This document shows, one piece after another, positions 17,038-22,669 of a stretch of 45,398 nt of DNA. Each line of letters starts with the position of its first letter. Positions within the stretch are counted from its first letter, which is position 1. This stretch comes from SVTX01 sp045538195 (GTDB lineage Bacteria; Bacillota; Clostridia; Oscillospirales; CAG-272). A program made the translations under genes and the position numbers. The notes under the pieces are model-generated. The model was not told the origin of the DNA, made no database searches, and saw only the letters and a list, made by a program, of their open reading frames with translations. The DNA is taken from the NCBI GenBank assembly GCA_045538195.1, contig JAZSRA010000084.1, forward strand, positions 1-45,398, read 5' to 3'.

Positions 17038-17319
17038 AATTATACAAAATCAAAATTTTGTATAATTAGGGGCATAATTAAAAATAAAGCCCTACAAAGA
17101 GGGTCCCGAATTAGCCACCTCAAGCCGTTCGGACGTAGCAATGCGCCTCGCGGCGCGTGTCCTCACTGAGGTTACAAAATTGCGAGTTTTGTAGAATACG
17201 CGCCGCGGAAATAGCGGCGCTTAGCTCGTCTTTCTACGAAAAGTCCTTGCAACGATTTTGCTATTAAATTGTGAGTTTGATTTCCCGAAGGAAATGTGAT
17301 ATAATATTTTTGGTACTAC
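17038..17319 (+). repeat. Left copy of structured direct repeat
   Basis: It starts with the palindrome AATTATACAAAAT (17038-17050)/ATTTTGTATAATT (17055-17067). Block 17054-17114 is identical to 19329-19389 except for one base. Then: outer helix ACCTCA (17117-17122)/TGAGGT (17167-17172), middle helix GGAC (17131-17134)/GTCC (17159-17162), internal loop GTAGCAAT, tip GCGCC-TCGC-GGCGC (17143-17156); hairpin ACAAAA/TTTTGT (17174-17192); hairpin GCGCCGC/GCGGCGC (17200-17220); an exactly shared 22-base block (17232-17253); a promoter and a shared TTTTGGTACTAC end (17308-17319). Confidence 0.85.
17277..17305 (+). promoter_or_regulatory. Promoter with palindromic operator in the spacer (left copy)
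   Basis: TTGATT (17277-17282), a 17-base spacer, TATAAT (17300-17305). The spacer region carries ATTTCC-CGAA-GGAAAT (17280-17295). It reads into the 81-aa gene at 17364. The palindrome position suggests repression by a dimeric protein, perhaps that gene's own product (inference). Confidence 0.72.
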
Positions 17320-17363
17320 GTTGTATCACGCTGTACCCAAAACTTAACGAAAGGAGGTTCGCC

Positions 17364-17609
17364 ATGCCGCATTTAAACGTTCCAAAGAAACGCGCCGCGA
17401 CCGAGCATCACTCGTTCTGGCTGCGCCCTGACACAATGCGCTACATCCGCCAGGCGAACAAGCTGACGAGGATCCCTCAAGGTCAGATCCTGCAGCTGAT
17501 CGTGGACTACTTCCGCCTGACACGCAGACAACGTGACCGAGAACTCACGCTCGATGAACGGAGTCAACTCGACTACGTGGAGTTTTTTCTCCGCATTTTG
17601 CCGCTTTGA
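17364..17609 (+). CDS. Small basic protein, possible ribbon-helix-helix
   Basis: 81 aa from ATG 17364, behind AAAGGAGG; the in-frame upstream extension lacks a ribosome site. The sequence HSFWLRPDTMRYIRQANKLTR followed by IPQGQILQLIVDYF has the shape of a ribbon-helix-helix (CopG/Arc-like) domain: a short strand (SFWLRPD), helix 1 and helix 2. The C-terminal part is Arg-rich, then hydrophobic. Base composition is more GC-rich than the flanking chromosome. It lies just downstream of a promoter with a palindrome in its spacer, which fits an autoregulator. The family assignment is by pattern only. Confidence 0.6.
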   Translation: MPHLNVPKKRAATEHHSFWLRPDTMRYIRQANKLTRIPQGQILQLIVDYFRLTRRQRDRELTLDERSQLDYVEFFLRILPL

Positions 17610-17649
17610 TGATGTTAGCGAATGCCACGAATGGGTTTTTCGCTTTCGT

Positions 17650-17703
17650 GAGGTGTAAAAGAATCGGGTACCCGTGAAGTCCACGGATACCCTTTTACAC
17701 CTC
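17650..17703. other. 54-base near-perfect hairpin
   Basis: GAGGTGTAAAA pairs with TTTTACACCTC, and inside it GGGTACCCGTG pairs with CACGGATACCC with one mismatch, around loop AAGTC. It lies 40 bases past the 81-aa gene. No T run follows on the plus strand, so it is not a typical terminator. It could be a structured 3' end or the core of a minus-strand RNA. Confidence 0.75.
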
Positions 17704-17761
17704 GCCAAGACGGCGCTCGAGTTGCTCCCCAGCAGCGCTCTATCCTCCGCTTGGCAAATTC

Positions 17762-17791
17762 ACTATATCACGCAGACGGCGATCACGTCAA
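17762..17791 (-). promoter_or_regulatory. Candidate minus-strand promoter inside the island
   Basis: On the minus strand TTGACG (17791-17786), an 18-base spacer, TATAGT (17767-17762). A transcript would start about 17755, pass through the 54-base hairpin and run antisense to the 81-aa gene. No minus-strand gene with a ribosome site is seen, so an antisense or structured small RNA is possible. Confidence 0.45.
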
Positions 17792-18118
17792 CCCCCTATG
17801 AGCGGTTTCACCACATTTTTTCGGATTTTTCCACATTTCGCGCCTGCAGACGTGCGGAAAAATTCCCATTTTTGGCAATTTATGGGTAGCCGTCCTTTTT
17901 CTCTCTTTTCTTACATTCCGTTCCACTGTGCGTCGGCCCTCTGCCGCTTTTGGTACGGTAGCACACCTTTTCTGCAAATCTGTGACAGCTCCGTAAACCT
18001 TCCGATAGGAAGCTTCACGTATCCGTCACATCCCTGCAAAAAACGCGTGCGTGAAGATCTTCGGCGGCGAGGATCCTGCCGCACGTGAAACTTGAAAATC
18101 GAAAAGGAGTGAGGAAAA

Positions 18119-18352
18119 ATGACGGTCAGAACCTTATTGCGCTTTGTATCATGCCCGGTGGAACTCCGCAGCGGCCGCAGGTCGCTTTTCGCGAAGATCT
18201 CCGAAAGGAACGTCCGAAATCATCTTGACGAGGAGGTCACCGGGATACGCGCTCGAGGCGGCACCCTCGTGATCTGCTCGGAAGTGCCGGACTACGAGCT
18301 TGACGTAGACGTTATCGAAGATCCGTTCGGAATCGATCTTCCCTGGGACTAA
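18119..18352 (+). CDS. Small acidic-tailed protein, unknown
   Basis: 77 aa, ATG behind AAAAGGAGTGAGG. The N-terminal half is basic (LRSGRRSLFAKISERNVRNH), the C-terminal half acidic and hydrophobic (EVPDYELDVDVIEDPFGIDL). A strong terminator begins right at the stop codon. These signals make it a real gene despite its size. No family is recognised. It is 500 bases downstream of the 81-aa gene and in the same GC-rich island, so the two may act together, but nothing in the sequence shows how. Confidence 0.65.
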   Translation: MTVRTLLRFVSCPVELRSGRRSLFAKISERNVRNHLDEEVTGIRARGGTLVICSEVPDYELDVDVIEDPFGIDLPWD

Positions 18353-18381
18353 AAAAAAGAGGGGGCAATCCCCTCTTTTTT
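18353..18381 (+). terminator. Terminator of the 77-aa gene
   Basis: GAGGGG (18359-18364) pairs with CCCCTC (18370-18375), loop GCAAT, with an A run before and a T run after; it can work in both directions. Confidence 0.88.
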
Positions 18382-18415
18382 AGTGTCGAAAACTGTCAAA
18401 TTTTGGAATTTAAGG

Positions 18416-18451
18416 GTGTTTTATACAAAATCGTTCTTTTGTATAAAACAC
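18416..18451. repeat. Perfect 15-bp-arm inverted repeat (ATACAAAA/TTTTGTAT type)
   Basis: GTGTTTTATACAAAA (18416-18430) and TTTTGTATAAAACAC (18437-18451) around TCGTTC. Its core ATACAAAA/TTTTGTAT is the same as in the palindrome that opens the left direct repeat, and half-preserved in the right one. It is a third, free-standing member of this motif in the island. Confidence 0.85.
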
Positions 18452-19312
18452 TCGTTCGTTTATTTTAAACCGCGTGTTTATTTTTCGCCCTTTTTTGAGC
18501 CATTCGGCTCACGGTCGAAAATAGAACACTTGTTTTATATTTGTCCCCCTTATCCTTGAGGATCGCATAGTTACCCCCTTGATCAGAGAGTAACCAGTGC
18601 GCTTGATTTGCCCCCCTCAGAGCCTATCGAACCGGCACGTTGCCCCGGAGATCTTACCGACCGTTCCCCCATCGAGCCGCGCCGCAGCGCGGAGATCTCA
18701 CCCCGAATGAAACGTCCTCCAGATCTGATTAACGTGTAGATCACGACCACGGCGCCGACGAATTACGGGGGTTACGTCGACGGCACGTTGATTCTTTGTG
18801 TCCCCTAACGTAGCTCAAACGGGAGTCCTACCGTTTACGATCGGTCTCTGTCTGAACGCGCGAGGATCACTCCTCTGGACTTAACGTAAGTTCCGCCTCT
18901 GCCGGCACAGCTACGCAGGCGCGGCGTGCGCTCCGGCTCGGCTAATAGCCCCCCTAATAGGGTAAGTGTCCGAAAGCCTCGCCTCACGCACGTCTGCGCT
19001 CTGCTCCGCGCGTTCGTCATCGGCTCCACCTTTGGACGGCGCGCGCGCCGCCGCCGTTACCGCGGCGCGCTAGTACGCTTAAAATTCGCGCCGCTACGCG
19101 ATGCTAGTCCACTGCGTTGAAATAGCCTGCGGCAAGCAAGAGCGCCCGTCTTCGCCGCCCCTGGCGGCTCAGATGCTCGCATGTCGGCGCAGGTAGCGTG
19201 TAGCTCGTAGCCGTGAAATAGAAACGTGCGCCGCTTATGCTCGCACATAAAGCGGGTGCGGGCGCAGCGTCTAAAATCGCGCCACCGCTATTCCGCGGAG
19301 CGGAATATGCGT
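18452..19312. other. GC-rich hairpin-dense stretch with no convincing gene
   Basis: About 860 bases with no reading frame that combines length, a ribosome site and protein-like sequence. Visible structure: TGAGCC-ATTC-GGCTCA near 18507; five TTNCCCC tracts at 18541, 18571, 18608, 18640 and 18664; CCGCGC-CGCA-GCGCGG (18677-18692); the palindrome CGGCGCGCGCGCCG (19037-19050); TATTCCGC-GGA-GCGGAATA (19289-19307). It may be a structured non-coding RNA, decayed coding DNA or a replication/transfer region. On the minus strand a short open stretch ending at about 18468 encodes plausible but unassigned residues. Confidence 0.6.
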
Positions 19313-19586
19313 ATTACAACAAAACTCCAATTTTGTATAATTCGGGGCATAATTAAAAATAAAGCCCTACAAAGAGGGTCCCGAATTAGAACCCGCACCG
19401 CCGCTGTAGCAATGCGCCTCTAGGCGCGTAGCGGCTGGGTACAAAATTGCGAGTTTTGCAGAATTAGCGCCGCTAAAATAGCGGCGCTTGTTTTATCTTC
19501 TACGAAAAGTCCTTGCAACAATTTTTGCTATTAATTTGTGGGTTTGATTTTCTACGGAAAATCTGGTGTAATGATTTTGGTACTAC
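19313..19586 (+). repeat. Right copy of structured direct repeat
   Basis: Same order as the left copy: degenerate ACAAAA/TTTTGT palindrome (19319-19336), the 61-base block 19329-19389, outer helix ACCC (19391-19394)/GGGT (19437-19440), middle helix CCGCT (19401-19405)/AGCGG (19430-19434), internal loop GTAGCAAT (19406-19413), tip GCGCC-TCTA-GGCGC (19414-19427), hairpin ACAAAA/TTTTGC (19441-19459), hairpin GCGCCGCT/AGCGGCGC (19467-19487), the shared 22-base block (19498-19519), a promoter and TTTTGGTACTAC. No gene follows; it runs into the 3' end of the convergent uxuB-like gene. Confidence 0.85.
19544..19572 (+). promoter_or_regulatory. Promoter with palindromic operator in the spacer (right copy)
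   Basis: TTGATT (19544-19549), 17-base spacer, TGTAAT (19567-19572). GATTTTC-TACG-GAAAATC (19546-19563) is a perfect 7-bp palindrome at the same place as in the left copy, with different bases but kept symmetry. It points at the 3' end of a convergent gene, so it is orphaned. Confidence 0.6.
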
Positions 19587-19610
19587 TACACCTTTCAAGT
19601 CAATAAATAT

Positions 19611-20435
19611 TTATACCCCGGAATATGCCGAGAAACCACCGTCAACGGGGATGACGGTACCTGTAACGAAGGATGACGCAACAGGGTCAGCCAAGAACTT
19701 GAGAACACCGAGAAGCTCATGAGCCTCGCCGAAGCGTCCCATAGGAGTAGCCGCAAGTATCTTTCCCGATCTCGCAGTGGGAGTGCCGTCTGCATTCCAG
19801 AGAAGCGCCTTGTTCTGGTTGGTGGAGAAGAATCCGGGGGCGATTCCGTTCACTCTTATTCCCTCTTTTGCAAAATGAACTGCGAGCCACTGGGTAAAGT
19901 TGGATACTGCTGCCTTAGCAGAGCTGTATGCAGGGATCTTGGTCAGGGGTGTGTATGCATTCATAGAGGAAATGTTGATTATAGAACAACCCTCCTCGCC
20001 GATCATGTCAGCGGCAAAGACCTGAGTAGGAAGAAGAACTCCCTTTATGTTGAGGTCAAAAACAAAATCAAATCCAGCTTCGTTGAGGTTAAAGAATGTC
20101 AAAATATCGTCGCGGCTCTCATCTCCAGCTTCAAAATATTCGTGAGCAGTCGTCGCCTTGGGACTGTTTCCGCCTGCACCGTTAATAAGTACGGTACACT
20201 TGCCAAGCTCAGCCAGAACTTTTTGATGAACGTCTACAATACAATCCTTGTCAAGCACGTTGGTCTTATACGCCTTTGCCACGCCACCGTTGGCGCAAAT
20301 CTCGTCTGCAACCGCCTGAGCCGCGGTATCGTTGATGTCAAGCAAAGCCACCGCATAACCGTTCTTTGACATTTCCTTAGCGAATTCTGCGCAAAGAACT
20401 CCACCTGCACCTGTAACAACACATACCTTTTTCAT
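19611..20435 (-). CDS. uxuB: SDR-family D-mannonate oxidoreductase (UxuB-like)
   Basis: 274 aa. A short-chain dehydrogenase with the NAD(P)-binding TGAGGVLCAEFA loop (about 8-19), NGAGGNSPKATT (in place of the usual NNAG), catalytic Ser in INISSMNAYTPLT, and YSSAK (catalytic Tyr and Lys). The NGAGGNxPKATT stretch, NLNEAGFDFVFDLN and the C-terminal PVDGGFSAYSGV are typical of Firmicute fructuronate reductases of the SDR type, which interconvert D-fructuronate and D-mannonate in glucuronate breakdown. No uxaC or uxuA lies beside it, so the pathway context is missing. Its promoter overlaps an operator-like repeat. Confidence 0.8.
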   Translation of the reverse strand: MKKVCVVTGAGGVLCAEFAKEMSKNGYAVALLDINDTAAQAVADEICANGGVAKAYKTNVLDKDCIVDVHQKVLAELGKCTVLINGAGGNSPKATTAHEYFEAGDESRDDILTFFNLNEAGFDFVFDLNIKGVLLPTQVFAADMIGEEGCSIINISSMNAYTPLTKIPAYSSAKAAVSNFTQWLAVHFAKEGIRVNGIAPGFFSTNQNKALLWNADGTPTARSGKILAATPMGRFGEAHELLGVLKFLADPVASSFVTGTVIPVDGGFSAYSGV

Positions 20436-20470
20436 AATAATCTCCTAATCCTTTATTTTTATTTGGGTGT

Positions 20471-20527
20471 TGACAACATAAAATTGTCATACTATAATAA
20501 TTATATCACGTTTTTACGTAATTTCAA
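20471..20527 (-). promoter_or_regulatory. Promoter and operator-like repeat of the uxuB-like gene
   Basis: On the minus strand TTGAAA (20527-20522), 16-base spacer, TATAAT (20505-20500). Just downstream, TGACAA (20471-20476) and TTGTCA (20484-20489) form an inverted repeat near the expected start site, a place where a repressor such as a GntR- or LacI-type regulator of hexuronate genes could bind (inference). Confidence 0.55.
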
Positions 20528-20657
20528 TAGACTTTATTGAAAAAATTATGCGATTTTTATCATTTTCTTATTTTTTTAGAGGTCTTAGTTAATGATAGAG
20601 GTTTTTTTATTTTAATCATAATAGAGATCTCCACTTTGATTTAGCAAATAAACAAAA

Positions 20658-20690
20658 ACGGTTGCGAGTCCCTTTGGGGTTCGCAACCGT
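20658..20690. terminator. Terminator of the Cys-rich protein gene
   Basis: ACGGTTGCGA (20658-20667) pairs with TCGCAACCGT (20681-20690); a T run follows on the minus strand. It also has a T run on the plus side. Confidence 0.85.
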
Positions 20691-20724
20691 AATTTTTATT
20701 GTTTGAGATTATTTAAATTAATCG

Positions 20725-21561
20725 TCAGCAGCCGCATTTGCCGCCCTTATCTCCGTGAATATGCTGAGCTTGGGTCGTCGAGCATGAGAACTCCGAAATC
20801 GGGAAAGCCATAGAGCGGAATACGCTGCAGGGATCGTCATTAGAAGGCGAGATGCACTCCTTGTCGGGTATTACGTATTCGGTAGCCGAAATTATAAACT
20901 GACCGGGACGCACGATCCTCACGATCGAGAAGATTCCTAAAGATACCGCAAGGTATCTTCTGTCATCGTCTTCGTCATAGCAAAGGTTACCGTTCATGGT
21001 ATTGACGACCGTTTCAGGAATGTCATGAGCGCAACAGCAACAGCAGCAACAATCATTGATGCTCTCAAGAACGTTAACGCCCAGCACGATAGGCTCTGCC
21101 ACCTCTACTACCGCCGTGGGTACGTTGTTTTCCTTGCAGCAAGGCTCAACTCGTGAGCAGAAGTCTGAAAAATCTCCGCCGCCGCGGAAGGTGCTTACAT
21201 TACAGTCGCCGCCGTAAAGAATGACCTTTTTATCGAGAACGGCAACGCCCTCAAACTCCTGAGAACGACCGTTTCCTATGCAAGCCTCAAATACCAGCTT
21301 AACGTAGAAACGGATATTGACGGTGTAAAATCCTCTGTTGAACTGAACGGGATCAAGGCTTATATGGGTCTGTGCGATGCAAGCGCTCTTAACTCTGACG
21401 GTGCCGGTGTGGTCAATGATCTCCTTGCCGAAGTCGGTCAGAAAAACCCTTGCGTTTTCAAAGCAATCGCGGTCTCTGCAAGAGTCAAGTATTCTGTTAG
21501 TTTCTATACAAACAGTTTCCTTGCCAATGCCGGGGCCGCATGAAAATCTGTTATCTTGCAT
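20725..21561 (-). CDS. Conserved clostridial cysteine-rich protein with a seven-Cys run
   Basis: 278 aa from ATG 21561, behind GGGGAAA; an in-frame start 19 codons upstream has no ribosome site. No signal peptide. Many Cys residues: CGPG near the start, CRDRDC, CSRVEPCC, an uninterrupted run of seven Cys around residues 191-197, and CGC at the C-terminus. The segment DPVQFNRGFYTVNIRFYVKL and a later repeat-like GQFIISATEYVIPDKEC suggest two related beta-rich halves. Similar proteins occur widely in Clostridia without assigned function. Its place beside the metal GTPases and the Cys content suggest metal binding, which is unproven; a spore-coat role is another option. Confidence 0.7.
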   Translation of the reverse strand: MQDNRFSCGPGIGKETVCIETNRILDSCRDRDCFENARVFLTDFGKEIIDHTGTVRVKSACIAQTHISLDPVQFNRGFYTVNIRFYVKLVFEACIGNGRSQEFEGVAVLDKKVILYGGDCNVSTFRGGGDFSDFCSRVEPCCKENNVPTAVVEVAEPIVLGVNVLESINDCCCCCCCAHDIPETVVNTMNGNLCYDEDDDRRYLAVSLGIFSIVRIVRPGQFIISATEYVIPDKECISPSNDDPCSVFRSMAFPISEFSCSTTQAQHIHGDKGGKCGC

Positions 21562-21662
21562 AATATTTCCCCCTATATGTTTTGTCAGAAAGCCGTGAAA
21601 CTGCTTTCTCAATATCATTCTATGTCGAATTTGGGGATATGTTACGCTATTTTGGAGAACAA

Positions 21663-21690
21663 AAAAATCGGAGAAATTTCTCCGATTTTT
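21663..21690. terminator. Terminator after the G3E/YcgQ-like gene
   Basis: AAAAATCGGAGAAA (21663-21676) and TTTCTCCGATTTTT (21677-21690) form a perfect inverted repeat just past the stop codon at 21694, with T residues following on the minus strand. Confidence 0.85.
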
Positions 21691-21693
21691 TAA

Positions 21694-22644
21694 TTAATAG
21701 AAAGTAGCGACTTCCTTTTCGGGCTTGCCGGTGTATGCACTGCTTTCGGCGTAAATGACGGGACCGGGGCTGCCGTAGAGCTTGTTCTTCTCTATCTTAA
21801 TCTTACCCTGAACATTTATCCAATCGTAATTTTTATATACTACATTAGACTTGAATTTGCAGACGAGACCGCTATACGCAATATCCTCAACACAACATGT
21901 CATAACGTGTCTGCCGATAACGATAGCGTCCTTGCCAAGCTTCATATCTCTGGCTACTACACCCTTAAATTTGACGGTCTTACCGTCGTATTTTTCCATT
22001 TCCTCGCTGAGGTCTCTGTACCAGATTGCATAATCGTCATCCTCGATAACGATAACGTCTGCTTCGATGTCAAAAGGCAGAGGATCTTCGATCTCGTCGT
22101 ACTCGACGTGACCGTCGGGATAGTCGTAGGTTATGGTCGCTCTGCGGGATATGCCGCGGACGATCTTGTGGACCTCGTCCTTGTCGATGTTGTCAGGGGT
22201 ACGGTTGAGAACTATCATTTCGCAGGACATCAGCTTATCTACCATAAGACTTCTCATGTTCTGATTGTAAGCGAAAAACGTGCTTGCGTCCGCGAACATC
22301 ATATTCTGGAAGATAAACCAATCCGCAGGCAGATTATTGTAAAGCGTTGCCAACTGCCACATGCCATTGTACTCGATAATAACACGGTCGATTTTGTGAC
22401 CCTCGCGGCAGGATTCAAGCTTTTCTGCGGTAACCTCATCCTCACTGTCAAGAGTTGCAAGATAGACGTTCTTTCCACTGAACTCCGAGACGTCAAGCTC
22501 CTCAATACCCTCCTCGCAGAGGATGATAAGGGTCTTTTCGCCTGTGTTGAAACGCTCGTCTGCCATAGACTCCTGAATTATATGTGTCTTACCGCCCTCA
22601 AGAAAGCCGGTGAAAAGATATACGGGAATATTAGGTTGTGCCAT
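21694..22644 (-). CDS. G3E-type GTPase fused to a YcgQ/TIGR03943-like C-terminal domain
   Basis: 316 aa. The N-terminal part has a P-loop GFLEGGKT (about 12-19) and IIEYNGMW in place of the EPSG of CobW proteins, so it is a divergent CobW/COG0523-like GTPase. The C-terminal part (about 220-305) has TVKFKGVVARD, then VIGRHVMTCCVEDIAYSGL and WINVQGKI, matching the C-terminal domain of YcgQ (DUF1980/TIGR03943), where RFxMxCCxxDA is conserved. YcgQ and its permease partner YcgR are linked to metal homeostasis in Bacillus. Here both parts are one polypeptide and no YcgR-like permease is adjacent. It lies 25 bases downstream of the His-rich CobW gene; the pair is one operon. Confidence 0.72.
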   Translation of the reverse strand: MAQPNIPVYLFTGFLEGGKTHIIQESMADERFNTGEKTLIILCEEGIEELDVSEFSGKNVYLATLDSEDEVTAEKLESCREGHKIDRVIIEYNGMWQLATLYNNLPADWFIFQNMMFADASTFFAYNQNMRSLMVDKLMSCEMIVLNRTPDNIDKDEVHKIVRGISRRATITYDYPDGHVEYDEIEDPLPFDIEADVIVIEDDDYAIWYRDLSEEMEKYDGKTVKFKGVVARDMKLGKDAIVIGRHVMTCCVEDIAYSGLVCKFKSNVVYKNYDWINVQGKIKIEKNKLYGSPGPVIYAESSAYTGKPEKEVATFY

Positions 22645-22669
22645 TTTGATTGCCTTTCCTTATTGAAAA

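Larger units (their letters stand above)
17038..19586 (+). mobile_element. GC-rich island bounded by structured direct repeats
   Basis: About 2.5 kb bounded by two direct copies of a ~280-bp unit (17038-17319 and 19313-19586). The interior is clearly more GC-rich than the flanks and holds two small genes, several strong hairpins and about 0.9 kb without a convincing gene. No transposase, integrase or replication protein is recognised, so a non-autonomous mobile or satellite element is an inference. Recombination between the repeats would excise the interior as a circle of about 2.3 kb. An alternative is a tandemly repeated locus whose second gene was lost at 19586. Confidence 0.5.

Noticed and set aside
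17117..17172. tRNA or group II intron domain as explanation of the repeat fold
   Set aside because: No cloverleaf, no T-arm sequence and no domain V-like hairpin; the arm lengths and the GTAGCAAT loop do not match.
17373..17708. Minus-strand frame opposite the 81-aa gene
   Set aside because: It needs a TTG start without a ribosome site, runs through the 54-base hairpin and mirrors a better supported plus-strand gene.
17798..18088. Plus-strand 96-codon frame inside the island
   Set aside because: No ribosome site, composition (Phe/Cys/Ser/Arg-rich) not protein-like, overlaps several hairpins.
18468..18620. Minus-strand open stretch of about 50 codons with protein-like residues
   Set aside because: Stops upstream, has no start with a ribosome site, and ends in the AT-rich flank; kept only as a hint of decayed coding DNA.
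18835..19248. Short frames on both strands in the GC-rich stretch
   Set aside because: High GC lowers stop frequency; none has a ribosome site, conserved motif or plausible composition.
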